From assembly GCA_964466645.1 (NCBI GenBank), contig CAYXPB010000095.1:1-16832 (forward strand): a stretch of 16,832 bases of DNA, in the 5' to 3' direction. The DNA is from Acetivibrio sp964466645 (lineage in GTDB: Bacteria > Bacillota > Clostridia > Acetivibrionales > Acetivibrionaceae). Shown piece by piece: positions 7,152 through 15,281 of the stretch. The notes below the pieces were generated by a model. That model saw only the letters and a list, made by a program, of their open reading frames with translations. It did no database searches and was not told where the DNA came from. Made by a program: the position numbers and the translations under genes. Every line of letters begins with the position of its first letter. The stretch's first letter is position 1.

Positions 7152-7580
7152 GGATAAAAGCTGGTTTAAAGAAGTTGACAGTTTTCCGCATCAGGTCTTT
7201 GATAATATTATATCACTTGTGTTCATCTATAATTATCTGAAAGGACAGATGGCAAGTTTTTATTCTTTAGGGGGCTATATATGTTTTGCCTATCCATAAC
7301 AATTTTGATGGCTAGGCTAAAAGTATAATAAAAAAATGATGATATCTAAACTTTATTAAGATTAACACTGCAAAATTTTTACTATATTATATGGCCCCTT
7401 AAAGCTTCTAATCTTTCAACTTTTAAAAAATAAAATGTCCTTAGGTTAATATACTAAAGTTTTGTAAAATCTGAAATCGTAATAGGACCTTATGTGTTAA
7501 AAATTAAAGATGCAGAAGTGTAAGAATGCGTACAGATAGGGTATCAAGAGTTTAAATTTAGATTTTTGGAGGGTGTATTT
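7152..7580. other. 0.43 kb gap inside the TRAP gene set
   Basis: The region is AT-rich and holds no supported gene. It contains a perfect TTGACA (7175-7180) whose best -10 candidates are poor (TTTGAT at 17 bases, GATAAT at 20), a small palindrome TGATA-ATATTA-TATCA (7200-7215), and a 15-codon frame at 7281-7328 behind a G-rich site. It may hold a promoter or mRNA-processing region setting a different dose of binding protein and permease, or be a deletion scar. None of these is certain. Confidence 0.45.
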
Positions 7581-8069
7581 ATGAAGTGCGCAATTAATAT
7601 GATCGATATAATTACAGATATAATAAACAGCATTACCTCCTGGCTAAGCATACCGATGATTTTATTATTAGTTTACGAAGCCTTTCTAAGATATGTCTTA
7701 GGAAAACCAACTGTATGGAGTTATGATATTTCATATTTTTTATGCAGCCTTATGGTTGTAATGGGGTTAAGCTATACCCTCAAAGAAAAAGGCCATGTTT
7801 CCGTGGACATATTTTTTAGTTACCTGCCGGATCGCTGGAAGTCTGCGATAAATATAATTTGCTACATAGGCCTGTTTATTCCGTGTTGGTTATTACTGTT
7901 AATTCATATGGTTCCTTTCGTTATTCATTCTTGGGAAATTGGCGAGGTTACAACGAGTTCTTGGCGAGTTGCTTATTATCCATTTAAAACCTGGATCTGT
8001 CTTGGGGTGGCGCTCTTTATTTTCCAGGCAACTTCTGAAATCCTTAAAAACATTACAGAATTGAGGTGA
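7581..8069 (+). CDS. dctQ: TRAP transporter small membrane subunit (DctQ)
   Basis: A 162-residue membrane protein with four predicted helices, the size and shape of DctQ/YiaM small permease subunits, which scaffold the large DctM subunit. The family region FLRYVLGKPTVWSYDIS follows the first helix, and LKEKGHVSVDIFF lies after the second, as in other members. GGAGGG at 7568-7573 supports the ATG at 7581; a TTG at 7566 would add five residues. Nine bases separate its stop from dctM, and the dctM site (GAGGTGA) overlaps the stop. It works with the lipoprotein and DctM for sodium-driven uptake of a carboxylate. Confidence 0.87.
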   Translation: MKCAINMIDIITDIINSITSWLSIPMILLLVYEAFLRYVLGKPTVWSYDISYFLCSLMVVMGLSYTLKEKGHVSVDIFFSYLPDRWKSAINIICYIGLFIPCWLLLLIHMVPFVIHSWEIGEVTTSSWRVAYYPFKTWICLGVALFIFQATSEILKNITELR

Positions 8070-8078
8070 AAAATATAA

Positions 8079-9392
8079 ATGAGCGTTGAAACGATTACTT
8101 TTTTAATGCTTTTCTCTGTGTTAGTAGTAATGATCCTAAATTTTCCTATTGGTCTTGCTTTAGCTGGTGTCGCAACAATATTTGGCTTAATTTTTGTTGG
8201 ACCAAGCGTTATAGATATATTTGTGCTAAGGCTAATAGGTACTTTTTCTGATTATACATTACTGGCTGTGCCTCTTTTTGTTTTTATGGGGATAATGATA
8301 GAAAAAACTGGAATAGGCTTAAGATTGTTTGATGCCACCCACGTGTTATTTGGAAAGGTGAGAGGCGGATTAGCTATTGCTACAGTAATAACTTGTACTA
8401 TATTTGCTGCGGCAACTGGGATAGTTGGTGCATCTGTAGTAATGATGGGTGTTATCGCTTTGCCAGCTATGTTAAAATATAAATACGACCCTGGACTTGC
8501 TTCAGGTGCAATTTGCGCAGGCGGAACATTAGGCATTTTAATTCCCCCAAGCATAATGATACTTATTTATGGCCCTACAGCGGGAATATCTGTTGGAGTG
8601 CTTTTTTCGGCGGCTATTCTCCCTGGGATATTACTTTCAGTTTTATTTATAATTTATATAATTGTAAAATGTTACCTTAACCCGGAGGCAGGTCCTGCCC
8701 ATACGGTAAACGTACCATATAGAGAAAAAATAGCGCATTTGGTTAAATCGATATTTCCTGTGGCGGGCCTTATTTTAGCAGTCTTAGGGACTATATTTTT
8801 TGGTCTGGCTTCCCCAACTGAGGCTGCGGCAATAGGTGCATTTTTCTCCGGCATTTTGGCTATAGCATATAAGAAACTGAATTTTAAAGTCCTAAAGGAT
8901 GTAATTTACAATACACTCAAAACTACTTCGATGGTCTATGTTGTTTTAATTGGCGCAGGGTTTTTTACTGCTGTATTTATGCGATTAGGTGGGGCTAATA
9001 CAGTTAGGGATCTTATACTTGGATTACCTTTTGGCGAATTAGGAACTTTGATCATAATGTTATTAACGGTAGTCGTTCTCGGTATGTTTGTTGATTGGAT
9101 GGGTATTGTTATGATCATAGTGCCAATATTTACTCCAATTGCTGCAATATTTGGTTGGAACCCTATCTGGTTTGCTATGATGGTTATGATTGTTTTGCAA
9201 ACATCTTTTTTAACACCTCCTTTTGCTGGCTCTATTTTTTACCTAAAGGGGGTATCTCCTCCTGACATAAAAAGTTTGCAAATTATTCGTGGCATAATAC
9301 CATTCATTTTATTACAGGTGATAGGAACAATATTATGCTATATTTTCCCGGATATTATTTTAATTCTGCCAAGGTTATTTAAATTACTGTAG
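8079..9392 (+). CDS. dctM: TRAP transporter large permease (DctM)
   Basis: A 437-residue, very hydrophobic protein with about twelve membrane segments, the transport-catalysing subunit of the TRAP system. Recognisable DctM segments: NFPIGLALAG near the start, YTLLAVPLFVFMGIMIEKTG, GGLAIATVITCTIFAAATGIVGASVVMMGVIALP (an extended family signature, only partly quoted here: positions about 105-135), CAGGTLGILIPPSIMILIYG and PTEAAAIGAF. Length is normal. Translation is probably coupled to dctQ, whose stop codon overlaps the ribosome site. The next gene starts 106 bases downstream after AT-rich DNA with the tandem octamer AATTAACA (9403-9418) and no clear terminator, so transcription may run on into the mutase genes. 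Confidence 0.92.
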   Translation: MSVETITFLMLFSVLVVMILNFPIGLALAGVATIFGLIFVGPSVIDIFVLRLIGTFSDYTLLAVPLFVFMGIMIEKTGIGLRLFDATHVLFGKVRGGLAIATVITCTIFAAATGIVGASVVMMGVIALPAMLKYKYDPGLASGAICAGGTLGILIPPSIMILIYGPTAGISVGVLFSAAILPGILLSVLFIIYIIVKCYLNPEAGPAHTVNVPYREKIAHLVKSIFPVAGLILAVLGTIFFGLASPTEAAAIGAFFSGILAIAYKKLNFKVLKDVIYNTLKTTSMVYVVLIGAGFFTAVFMRLGGANTVRDLILGLPFGELGTLIIMLLTVVVLGMFVDWMGIVMIIVPIFTPIAAIFGWNPIWFAMMVMIVLQTSFLTPPFAGSIFYLKGVSPPDIKSLQIIRGIIPFILLQVIGTILCYIFPDIILILPRLFKLL

Positions 9393-9498
9393 CGATATCC
9401 ATAATTAACAAATTAACAAATCACTATATTTAGACGGGCTATTTTTTTTTAAAATTATGCTTTAATTAAAAGATATTTTGGGTTAGGGGGTTAATAAA

Positions 9499-9930
9499 AT
9501 GGATGGAAAGCCAACAATAGTAACTGGAGTAATTGGTGCGGATATTCATGTGGTAGGCAATAAAATATTAAGCCATGCGCTGAAAGAATCAGGATTTACA
9601 GTAATTAATTTGGGTATTTTTGTATCAACTGAAGAGTTTATTAATGCAGCTATTGAAACTTCTGCCGTAGCAATATTAGTTTCGTCTCTTTATGGGCATG
9701 CAGAATTAGATTGCTGGGATTTTAAAGGTAAATGTAGGGAAGCAGGAATAAATAATGTCCTCCTTTATGTTGGTGGAAACCTGGTTGTTGGTGCACAAGA
9801 CTGGGATGAGGTATATGTAAAATTTAAAAACATGGGGTTTGATAGGGTTGCTCCTCCAAGCACGATGCCAGAAGATGTTATTAGGTGGCTTCATGAAGAC
9901 ATTTTAATTACAAATTGTAATTGGCAGTAA
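9499..9930 (+). CDS. glmS: B12-binding S subunit of a glutamate-mutase-type enzyme
   Basis: A 143-residue cobalamin-binding protein matching the sigma (S, MutS/MamA) subunit of methylaspartate (glutamate) mutase. The DxHxxG motif is D15-I-H17-V-V-G20; H17 is the lower axial ligand of cobalt. Also present are VSSLYG near residues 61-66, which packs round the nucleotide tail, and the VGGNLVVG segment near 92-99. The clostridial protein, as I recall it, reads DCHAVG, so a cysteine is isoleucine here. A GGGGG-rich site precedes the ATG. The S-L-E gene order is the classical glutamate mutase order. This subunit binds adenosylcobalamin and docks on the E subunit. Family is certain; whether the complex isomerises glutamate is doubtful (see the E subunit). 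Confidence 0.92.
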   Translation: MDGKPTIVTGVIGADIHVVGNKILSHALKESGFTVINLGIFVSTEEFINAAIETSAVAILVSSLYGHAELDCWDFKGKCREAGINNVLLYVGGNLVVGAQDWDEVYVKFKNMGFDRVAPPSTMPEDVIRWLHEDILITNCNWQ

Positions 9931-9948
9931 TATTAGGAGAAAATACAT

Positions 9949-11346
9949 ATGGAATATGCATTATTGATTGATTTTGGTAGTACATTTACAAAAATAACTT
10001 TTTTAGATTTGAAAAAAGAAAAAATAATAGTTACACGTAAAACACCTACTAAAATAGAATCAGATATTATGAATAGTCTCAATAATACATTGAGGGATTT
10101 AGATAAATCAATAGGGATAAAACATAAGTTAAAATATTCTTATAAACTAGCATGCAGTAGCGCTGCTGGAGGGTTGCGGTTAGTGGCTATTGGCCTTATA
10201 CCCGAGCTTACAGTTGAGGCAGCCAAACGTGCTGCTTTAGGATCGGGAGCAAAGCTAATAGGTGCTTATGGATATGAACTCGATAAGCAGGAAATGCGAG
10301 AAATAGAATTTAATGAGCCAGATATAATATTATTGGTTGGCGGCACTGATGGCGGGGATAAAAAAACGATTATTCATAATGCTAATTTTTTGGCAAACTC
10401 TTCAATAACATCACCCATAATTGTAGCTGGGAATAAAAAAGCTATTCCAGAGATAAAGGACATACTGCTAATTAAAAACAAATATGCTAGATTTACGGAA
10501 AACGTTATGCCATTTATTAACACCCTTAATATTGAACCTGTTCGGAAAACAATAAGGGATGTTTTTATGGAAAATATAATTTACGAAAAAGGCTTAAAAC
10601 AAGTAAAAGACACATTTATTGATGGTATCTTAATACCTACACCAGTTGCAGTTTTAAATGCGGTTACACTTTTAGCAGAAGGAACTGATAATGAAAACGG
10701 ACTAGGCGAAATGGCTGTAGTAGATGTTGGGGGCGCTACAACTGATATTTACTCAGTAAGTAAAGGAACACCTTCTCAATCAGGTGTAGTTTATAAAGGC
10801 CTTCCAGAGCCTTATGCTAAACGCTCTGTGGAAGGCGATTTAGGAGTAAGACATAATGCTCATACGATATTAGAAGTTGTGAAGAAATGTAAATCTATTG
10901 AAGATAATGCGATATTTAAAAATGAAGAGGAAACAAAGAAACTCATAGAGAAACTAACGAATAACCCGGTGTTTATTTCCACAGAAGAGCCATGGATAAC
11001 ATTAGATTTCAGGTTAGCCTTAACAGCAGCCCAAATCGCAATGGATAGGCATGTTGGTCATATTGAAGAAATGTATACTCCCTTTGGCCCAAAATATGTC
11101 CAATTTGGTAAAGACCTGAGCCAGATAAAAATTATTGTTGGTACCGGCGGACCAATTGTGTATAGCCATAACCCAATAGGTATACTGTCCGGAGCTACAT
11201 TTTCGAATAGAAACCCTTTTTTTCTAAAACCCATAAACCCTTCTTTTATAATAGATAATAACTATATTATGTATGCCATTGGGTTACTGGCAGAAGTTAA
11301 TCCCGATAAAGCTATTCGTATTTTTAAAAAAACTTTGAATTTGTAA
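9949..11346 (+). CDS. glmL: GlmL/MutL-type mutase accessory ATPase (reactivation factor family)
   Basis: A 465-residue member of the GlmL family, found between the S and E genes of glutamate mutase operons. It has an actin/Hsp70-type (ASKHA) ATPase fold. Visible nucleotide-binding signatures: phosphate-1 loop DFGSTFTK (8-15), LVGGTDGGD near 127-135, phosphate-2 loop DVGGATTDIY (from about 259), and adenosine motif GTGGPI near 398. By analogy with diol dehydratase reactivases it probably exchanges damaged cobalamin for fresh cofactor, though this role is less well proven for GlmL. It starts 18 bases after glmS, with AGGAG upstream of the ATG. Just after its stop, CCCTAT-TTCGG-ATAGGG (11348-11364) forms a stable hairpin without a T-run, possibly a processing or stability element. 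Confidence 0.9.
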   Translation: MEYALLIDFGSTFTKITFLDLKKEKIIVTRKTPTKIESDIMNSLNNTLRDLDKSIGIKHKLKYSYKLACSSAAGGLRLVAIGLIPELTVEAAKRAALGSGAKLIGAYGYELDKQEMREIEFNEPDIILLVGGTDGGDKKTIIHNANFLANSSITSPIIVAGNKKAIPEIKDILLIKNKYARFTENVMPFINTLNIEPVRKTIRDVFMENIIYEKGLKQVKDTFIDGILIPTPVAVLNAVTLLAEGTDNENGLGEMAVVDVGGATTDIYSVSKGTPSQSGVVYKGLPEPYAKRSVEGDLGVRHNAHTILEVVKKCKSIEDNAIFKNEEETKKLIEKLTNNPVFISTEEPWITLDFRLALTAAQIAMDRHVGHIEEMYTPFGPKYVQFGKDLSQIKIIVGTGGPIVYSHNPIGILSGATFSNRNPFFLKPINPSFIIDNNYIMYAIGLLAEVNPDKAIRIFKKTLNL

Positions 11347-11514
11347 ACCCTATTTCGGATAGGGCAAGTATCGTCTTGTAATATATAAAAAAGTTTCTTT
11401 GTAACAAATAGTTTTAATCATGACATATGATTCTGTTTTTGAATCCTAAAACAAAGTATAATGTGGTAAGTTTTAAACGATTAGCCTTCATAAAAAAGAC
11501 GGGAGAAGATAAGT

Positions 11515-12951
11515 ATGAGCCTTAAAAATATTAGGTGGTCTGAGGAAAAATTTTTAGAAGAACGTGAAAAAGTTTTAATATCTTGGAAAACAGGCCAAGA
11601 TGTAGATTTGAATGAGGCTTTGCAATATCATCATACACGTCCAAAAGAAAAATATACTTCTTATCATCTAGCAAAAGCAAAAAAAGACAAAAGGACTTTG
11701 GTTGCATTTCGAGGTGGGGTTGCAACTGTTGATGGCCAAATAGAGTTGTTAAAATATTTGGAAGATCAAGGTGCGGACCTTCTTCCAGTAACTATTGACA
11801 GCTATACGCGTAATTTACAATTTGAAAAAGCTGAAAAAGGAATAGAGGAAAGTCTCAAAAAAGGACGTTCATTGTTAAATGGTTTTCCTGCTGTTAATTA
11901 CGGTGTTTCAGGTTGCCGTCAAATCGATCGAAAGGTAAGCAAACCAATAACAACTAAACATGGTTCTGTAGATGGAAGACTTTTGGCGGAGATTACCTTT
12001 GCGGGTGGGTTTACAGATTTTAATGGTGGGGGGATTTGTTTTAATGTAGTTTATAGCAAAGATGTGAGTTTAGAAAAATCGTTACATGATTGGCAGTACA
12101 TTGATAGATTAATAGGCTATTATGCCGATCGTGAAATTATGCTTCACAGAGAAGAATCAGGAGCATTGACCGGCACTCTTATGCCTCCATGTATATCTAT
12201 CTCAGTAGGAATAATTGAAGCGCTTCTAGCTGCAGAACAAGGTGTTAAAAATATGTGCATAAGTTATGGCCAAGGGGGAAACTTGCTGCAAGATGTAGCA
12301 GCAATACGCTCGCTTACCAATCTTGGTGAAGAGTACTTAGGGAAATATGGTTATGATATGGTTTTGACTGCTAAATTTGATCAATGGATGGGGGCTTTTC
12401 CACAAGATGAATCACGAGCTTATGGAGTAATTTGTTTGGGAGCAGCAACCGCAGCGCTTGGTGGCGCTAGTCAAACTATTGTTAAATCGCCACATGAAGC
12501 CTTGGGGATTCCAACCAAAGAAGCAAATGCTGCTGGAATAAAAGCTACTCGTCAGGTTGTTAACATGCTGCATGGCCAATGTTACACAGATAGCGCAGCA
12601 TTAAAATTTGAAATTGATATAATTCGCAGAGAGGTAACAAGTATTTTAGAAAAAGTAATGGATTTGGGTGATGGTGATATTGCTGTAGGGGTTGTAAGGG
12701 CCTTTAAGTGCGGTGTGCTTGACATTCCTTTTGCACCAAGTTTGAGGAATATGGGTTTAGCAATGCCTATAAGGGATAATGAAGGCTGTATAAGATTTTT
12801 TGATCATGGGAACTTGCCTTTTGATAAGGAATTAATAAATTTTCATAAGACCAAAGTAGCTAAACGTAAGGATCGGTTAGGTACCAAACCAAACTATGAA
12901 TTGTTAATAAATGATATCTACTCAGTTAGCAACGGATCTTGCCTTTACTAG
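11515..12951 (+). CDS. glmE: Catalytic E subunit of a glutamate-mutase-type enzyme with altered substrate pocket
   Basis: A 478-residue TIM-barrel catalytic subunit homologous over its full length to methylaspartate mutase E (glutamate to 3-methylaspartate, radical carbon-skeleton rearrangement). Aligned from memory with the Clostridium cochlearium enzyme, two substrate arginines are kept (R66; R99 for R100) and so is Y180 (for Y181). The third arginine R149 is lysine (K148), the glutamate E171 that contacts the amino group is asparagine (N170), and Y177 is phenylalanine (F176). Surrounding motifs KHG, RLLAEI, GGGI and the cofactor-side segment PTKEANAAGIKAT are intact, so it is not decayed. 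This suggests a dicarboxylate substrate other than glutamate. A GGGAGAAG site precedes the ATG, and a TATAAT at 11457-11462 with a weak -35 might be an internal promoter. No methylaspartate ammonia-lyase gene follows. Confidence 0.9.
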   Translation: MSLKNIRWSEEKFLEEREKVLISWKTGQDVDLNEALQYHHTRPKEKYTSYHLAKAKKDKRTLVAFRGGVATVDGQIELLKYLEDQGADLLPVTIDSYTRNLQFEKAEKGIEESLKKGRSLLNGFPAVNYGVSGCRQIDRKVSKPITTKHGSVDGRLLAEITFAGGFTDFNGGGICFNVVYSKDVSLEKSLHDWQYIDRLIGYYADREIMLHREESGALTGTLMPPCISISVGIIEALLAAEQGVKNMCISYGQGGNLLQDVAAIRSLTNLGEEYLGKYGYDMVLTAKFDQWMGAFPQDESRAYGVICLGAATAALGGASQTIVKSPHEALGIPTKEANAAGIKATRQVVNMLHGQCYTDSAALKFEIDIIRREVTSILEKVMDLGDGDIAVGVVRAFKCGVLDIPFAPSLRNMGLAMPIRDNEGCIRFFDHGNLPFDKELINFHKTKVAKRKDRLGTKPNYELLINDIYSVSNGSCLY

Positions 12952-12972
12952 TATATGTTTTATCTACTAAAG

Positions 12973-13058
12973 TAGGCTTAAATTATTGTAGAATGTAAAG
13001 GCTAAGTGATTGTTACATTAATCTTTAAAAAATTGATAAGCCTGTAAGGATAAGCCTA
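12973..13058. repeat. Direct and inverted repeats ahead of the regulator gene
   Basis: GATAAGCCT occurs at 13035-13043 and again at 13049-13057, one every 14 bases. TAGGCTTA (12973-12980) is the exact reverse complement of TAAGCCTA (13051-13058). AATGTAA (12992-12998) and TTACATT (13013-13019) form a perfect 7-base inverted repeat with a 14-base spacer, and the right arm contains the TGTTACAT octamer also seen in the candidate enhancer. They look like operator elements, possibly for autoregulation; binding is inferred. Confidence 0.35.
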
Positions 13059-13086
13059 GAATATTTTTATAAAAGGAGCCTATCAT

Positions 13087-15033
13087 TTGGGTATTAATCT
13101 GGTTTTTTTTACCACACCTCAACTAACAAAAATAATTAATAAAATATTGAATCAGACAACGAAGTATGGAAAAATAACATTCATCGAGAGTGTGCTTGAA
13201 GATGCTGTTCTAAAAGCAAAACATATAGAACAGATGGGAGAAGTGGATGTTTTTATTACCGGCGGTGCTAATACCGAACTATTGCGTAAAGAAACAGATA
13301 TACCAGTTATTGATATACATATTTCAGCATTTGATATTTTAAACGCGGCGATGTCTATAAAAAAATTTAGTAATGTAATAGCTTTAGTGGTTTTTAGAAG
13401 AAGTAATGAAGAAATAGAACGAATAGAAAATCTGATTAATGTTAGAATTGAACAGTTTGTATATAAAAATATATTAGAGTTAAAAAAATGTATCAAAATA
13501 ATAAAGGATAAAAACATTAAGGCTGTAATTGGTACTACATTACCATGTGACATGGCTGATAAAAGCGGTCTATATACTCATTTAGTTTATTCAAGGGATG
13601 CAATATTTCAATCTGTGGAAAGGGCCTATGAGGTTGCAACTACTATCCAAAATAAAGTTGAAAGATCAGAACGCCTTAAAACAATTATTGATTATGCTTA
13701 TTCAGGCATCATAGTTATTGATAAAAAAGGTTACATTAACACTTTTAACAAGGCTGCAGAAAATATAAGCGGAATTAGCTCACAAAATGTTACAGGTGAA
13801 AGTATTAAAAAGGTATTAGGTTCAGAATGTGTAGAAAATGCATTAAAAAGAGGGGTAATAGAAATTGCTTGCATAAAAGATATAGGTTCAACTCAGGCAT
13901 TGGCATCTACAGTGCCAATTAAAAATAGGGGACAGATATTAGGTGCTGTCATTACTTTACAGGACATTGGAAGTATTCAAAAAGCAGAAATAGAAATACG
14001 AAAAAATTTGCACGCAAAAGGGCTAAGAGCGAGGTATACATTTGACAATATCGTGGGTAATAATGAAAAATTAAAAAATACAATAGCCAAGGCAAAAAGT
14101 TATTCTTCGTCTAACTCAACTATACTGATAACTGGCGAAACAGGTACAGGAAAAGAATTATTTGCTCATAGTATACATAACTTTAGTATAAGAAGGAGCA
14201 ACCCCTTTGTAGCAGTGAATTGTGCCGCTCTTCCTCAGTCTATTTTAGAAAGCGAACTATTTGGTTATGAAGAGGGTGCATTTACTGGAGCTAGAAAAGG
14301 CGGTAAACCTGGTTTATTTGAATTAGCCCACAAGGGAACAATTTTCCTTGATGAAATCAGCGGAATACCATTAGAAATTCAGTCTAGATTGCTCAGAGTG
14401 CTTCAAGAAAAGGAAATTATGAGGCTAGGTAGTGATAAAATTGTGCCTGTAGATATTCGTATTATTGCAGCTTCAAACATGAATCTTAATCAATTGGTAC
14501 AAAAAGGCATATTTAGGGAAGATTTATTTTATCGCATAAATGCACTACAACTTGATATCCCTAGTTTGCGAGAAAGATTAGATGACATTCCTATTTTGAT
14601 TAGTAGTTTTTTGCATAGACTCTCCCCCGATCTTAATAATTTGATAATCCCCAATGTACCTATTATATCAGATGGACTGAAACGATATCATTGGCCTGGA
14701 AACATACGGCAATTGGAAAATATTATAGAAAGAATAATTGTATCTTTAGATTACCACGATAATAACGTTGACGTTTTGCCAAAAATACTAAATGAAATTG
14801 TTAATAATCTCTATAATGTTAGTACAGACACCAAAGCATATATTTCGGAGCATAATACAACATTATCTCTTAATGAAATTGAAGATTTGCCACAACGCGT
14901 AAAAGTAACTGACATGGAAATTTTACGTGTTTTAAGTAAGGTTAAAGGCAACAGAACGGAAGCTGCTAGAAAACTAAATATTAGCCGAATGACTTTATGG
15001 CGTCGCATAAAGAAAATGGATAATCAAAATTAA
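13087..15033 (+). CDS. Sigma-54 enhancer-binding regulator, PrpR_N-PAS-AAA+-HTH
   Basis: A 648-residue transcription activator. Domains: PrpR_N-type sensor (about 1-190, named after the propionate regulator), PAS domain (about 200-305), AAA+ domain (about 325-555) and a Fis-type HTH (about 609-645). Walker A GETGTGKE lies near 349-356, the sigma-54-contact loop GAFTGA near 397-402, Walker B GTIFLDE near 418-424, and RYHWPGNIRQLEN marks the end of the AAA+ region. The HTH reads GNRTEAARKLNISRMTLWRRIKK. All motifs needed for sigma-54 activation are intact. The start is TTG, with GGAG at 13075-13078 eight bases upstream. It follows the mutase genes co-directionally and probably activates the sigma-54 promoter at 421-435. 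The inducer is unknown; PrpR_N domains bind small metabolites such as 2-methylcitrate in PrpR. Confidence 0.93.
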   Translation: MGINLVFFTTPQLTKIINKILNQTTKYGKITFIESVLEDAVLKAKHIEQMGEVDVFITGGANTELLRKETDIPVIDIHISAFDILNAAMSIKKFSNVIALVVFRRSNEEIERIENLINVRIEQFVYKNILELKKCIKIIKDKNIKAVIGTTLPCDMADKSGLYTHLVYSRDAIFQSVERAYEVATTIQNKVERSERLKTIIDYAYSGIIVIDKKGYINTFNKAAENISGISSQNVTGESIKKVLGSECVENALKRGVIEIACIKDIGSTQALASTVPIKNRGQILGAVITLQDIGSIQKAEIEIRKNLHAKGLRARYTFDNIVGNNEKLKNTIAKAKSYSSSNSTILITGETGTGKELFAHSIHNFSIRRSNPFVAVNCAALPQSILESELFGYEEGAFTGARKGGKPGLFELAHKGTIFLDEISGIPLEIQSRLLRVLQEKEIMRLGSDKIVPVDIRIIAASNMNLNQLVQKGIFREDLFYRINALQLDIPSLRERLDDIPILISSFLHRLSPDLNNLIIPNVPIISDGLKRYHWPGNIRQLENIIERIIVSLDYHDNNVDVLPKILNEIVNNLYNVSTDTKAYISEHNTTLSLNEIEDLPQRVKVTDMEILRVLSKVKGNRTEAARKLNISRMTLWRRIKKMDNQN

Positions 15034-15053
15034 ACCATAAATAGCGTCTTCAC

Positions 15054-15078
15054 CTTGGGCGGGGTGGCTCAAGATTTT
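15054..15078 (+). terminator. Probable intrinsic terminator after the regulator gene
   Basis: CTTGGGC (15054-15060) pairs with GCTCAAG (15067-15073), seven pairs including one G-U, around a 6-base loop GGGGTG. It is followed by ATTTTAATT. The T-run is short (four), so termination may be partial. It separates the catabolic cluster from the nitrilase gene. Confidence 0.5.
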
Positions 15079-15281
15079 AATTCCAAATTACCTCAGACTG
15101 TATAAAGGAGGCGTGATCGGCTACTGATTTGGAGTTTAGCAAGTAGGCAAACATATTCTATGATGAACAGATGACGGCAGCAGCATATTTTGAATATTGG
15201 ATTTATCCTTTGGCTTATGCTTACGGTGTATAACGGATAGGTTTAAGTTAACTATAAGAAAATTAGGTGAGGAGGCTTGTT

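Noticed and set aside
7393..7405. Possible -24/-12 promoter ahead of dctQ (GG ... GC)
   Set aside because: The GG and GC are 9 bases apart, not 10, and the flanks do not match the consensus.
8252..8554. 100-codon minus-strand frame inside dctM
   Set aside because: Antisense shadow of a clear membrane protein gene; proline/isoleucine/threonine-rich translation typical of the complement of hydrophobic codons.
9393..9498. Cobalamin riboswitch in front of the B12 mutase genes
   Set aside because: Only 106 AT-rich bases with no B12-box-like motif; adenosylcobalamin riboswitches are much longer.
11348..11364. Hairpin CCCTAT-TTCGG-ATAGGG after glmL as a terminator
   Set aside because: No T-run follows and the E subunit gene must still be transcribed, so it is recorded only as a hairpin.
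9499..12951. Simple annotation as glutamate fermentation by the methylaspartate pathway
   Set aside because: Three pocket residues differ and no methylaspartate ammonia-lyase is present, so the family call is kept but the pathway is not asserted.
13152..13553. 133-codon minus-strand frame inside the regulator gene
   Set aside because: It is a shadow of the well-supported regulator on the other strand, with no start site or family resemblance.
15171..15233. 20-residue frame upstream of the nitrilase
   Set aside because: No ribosome binding site and no recognisable family.
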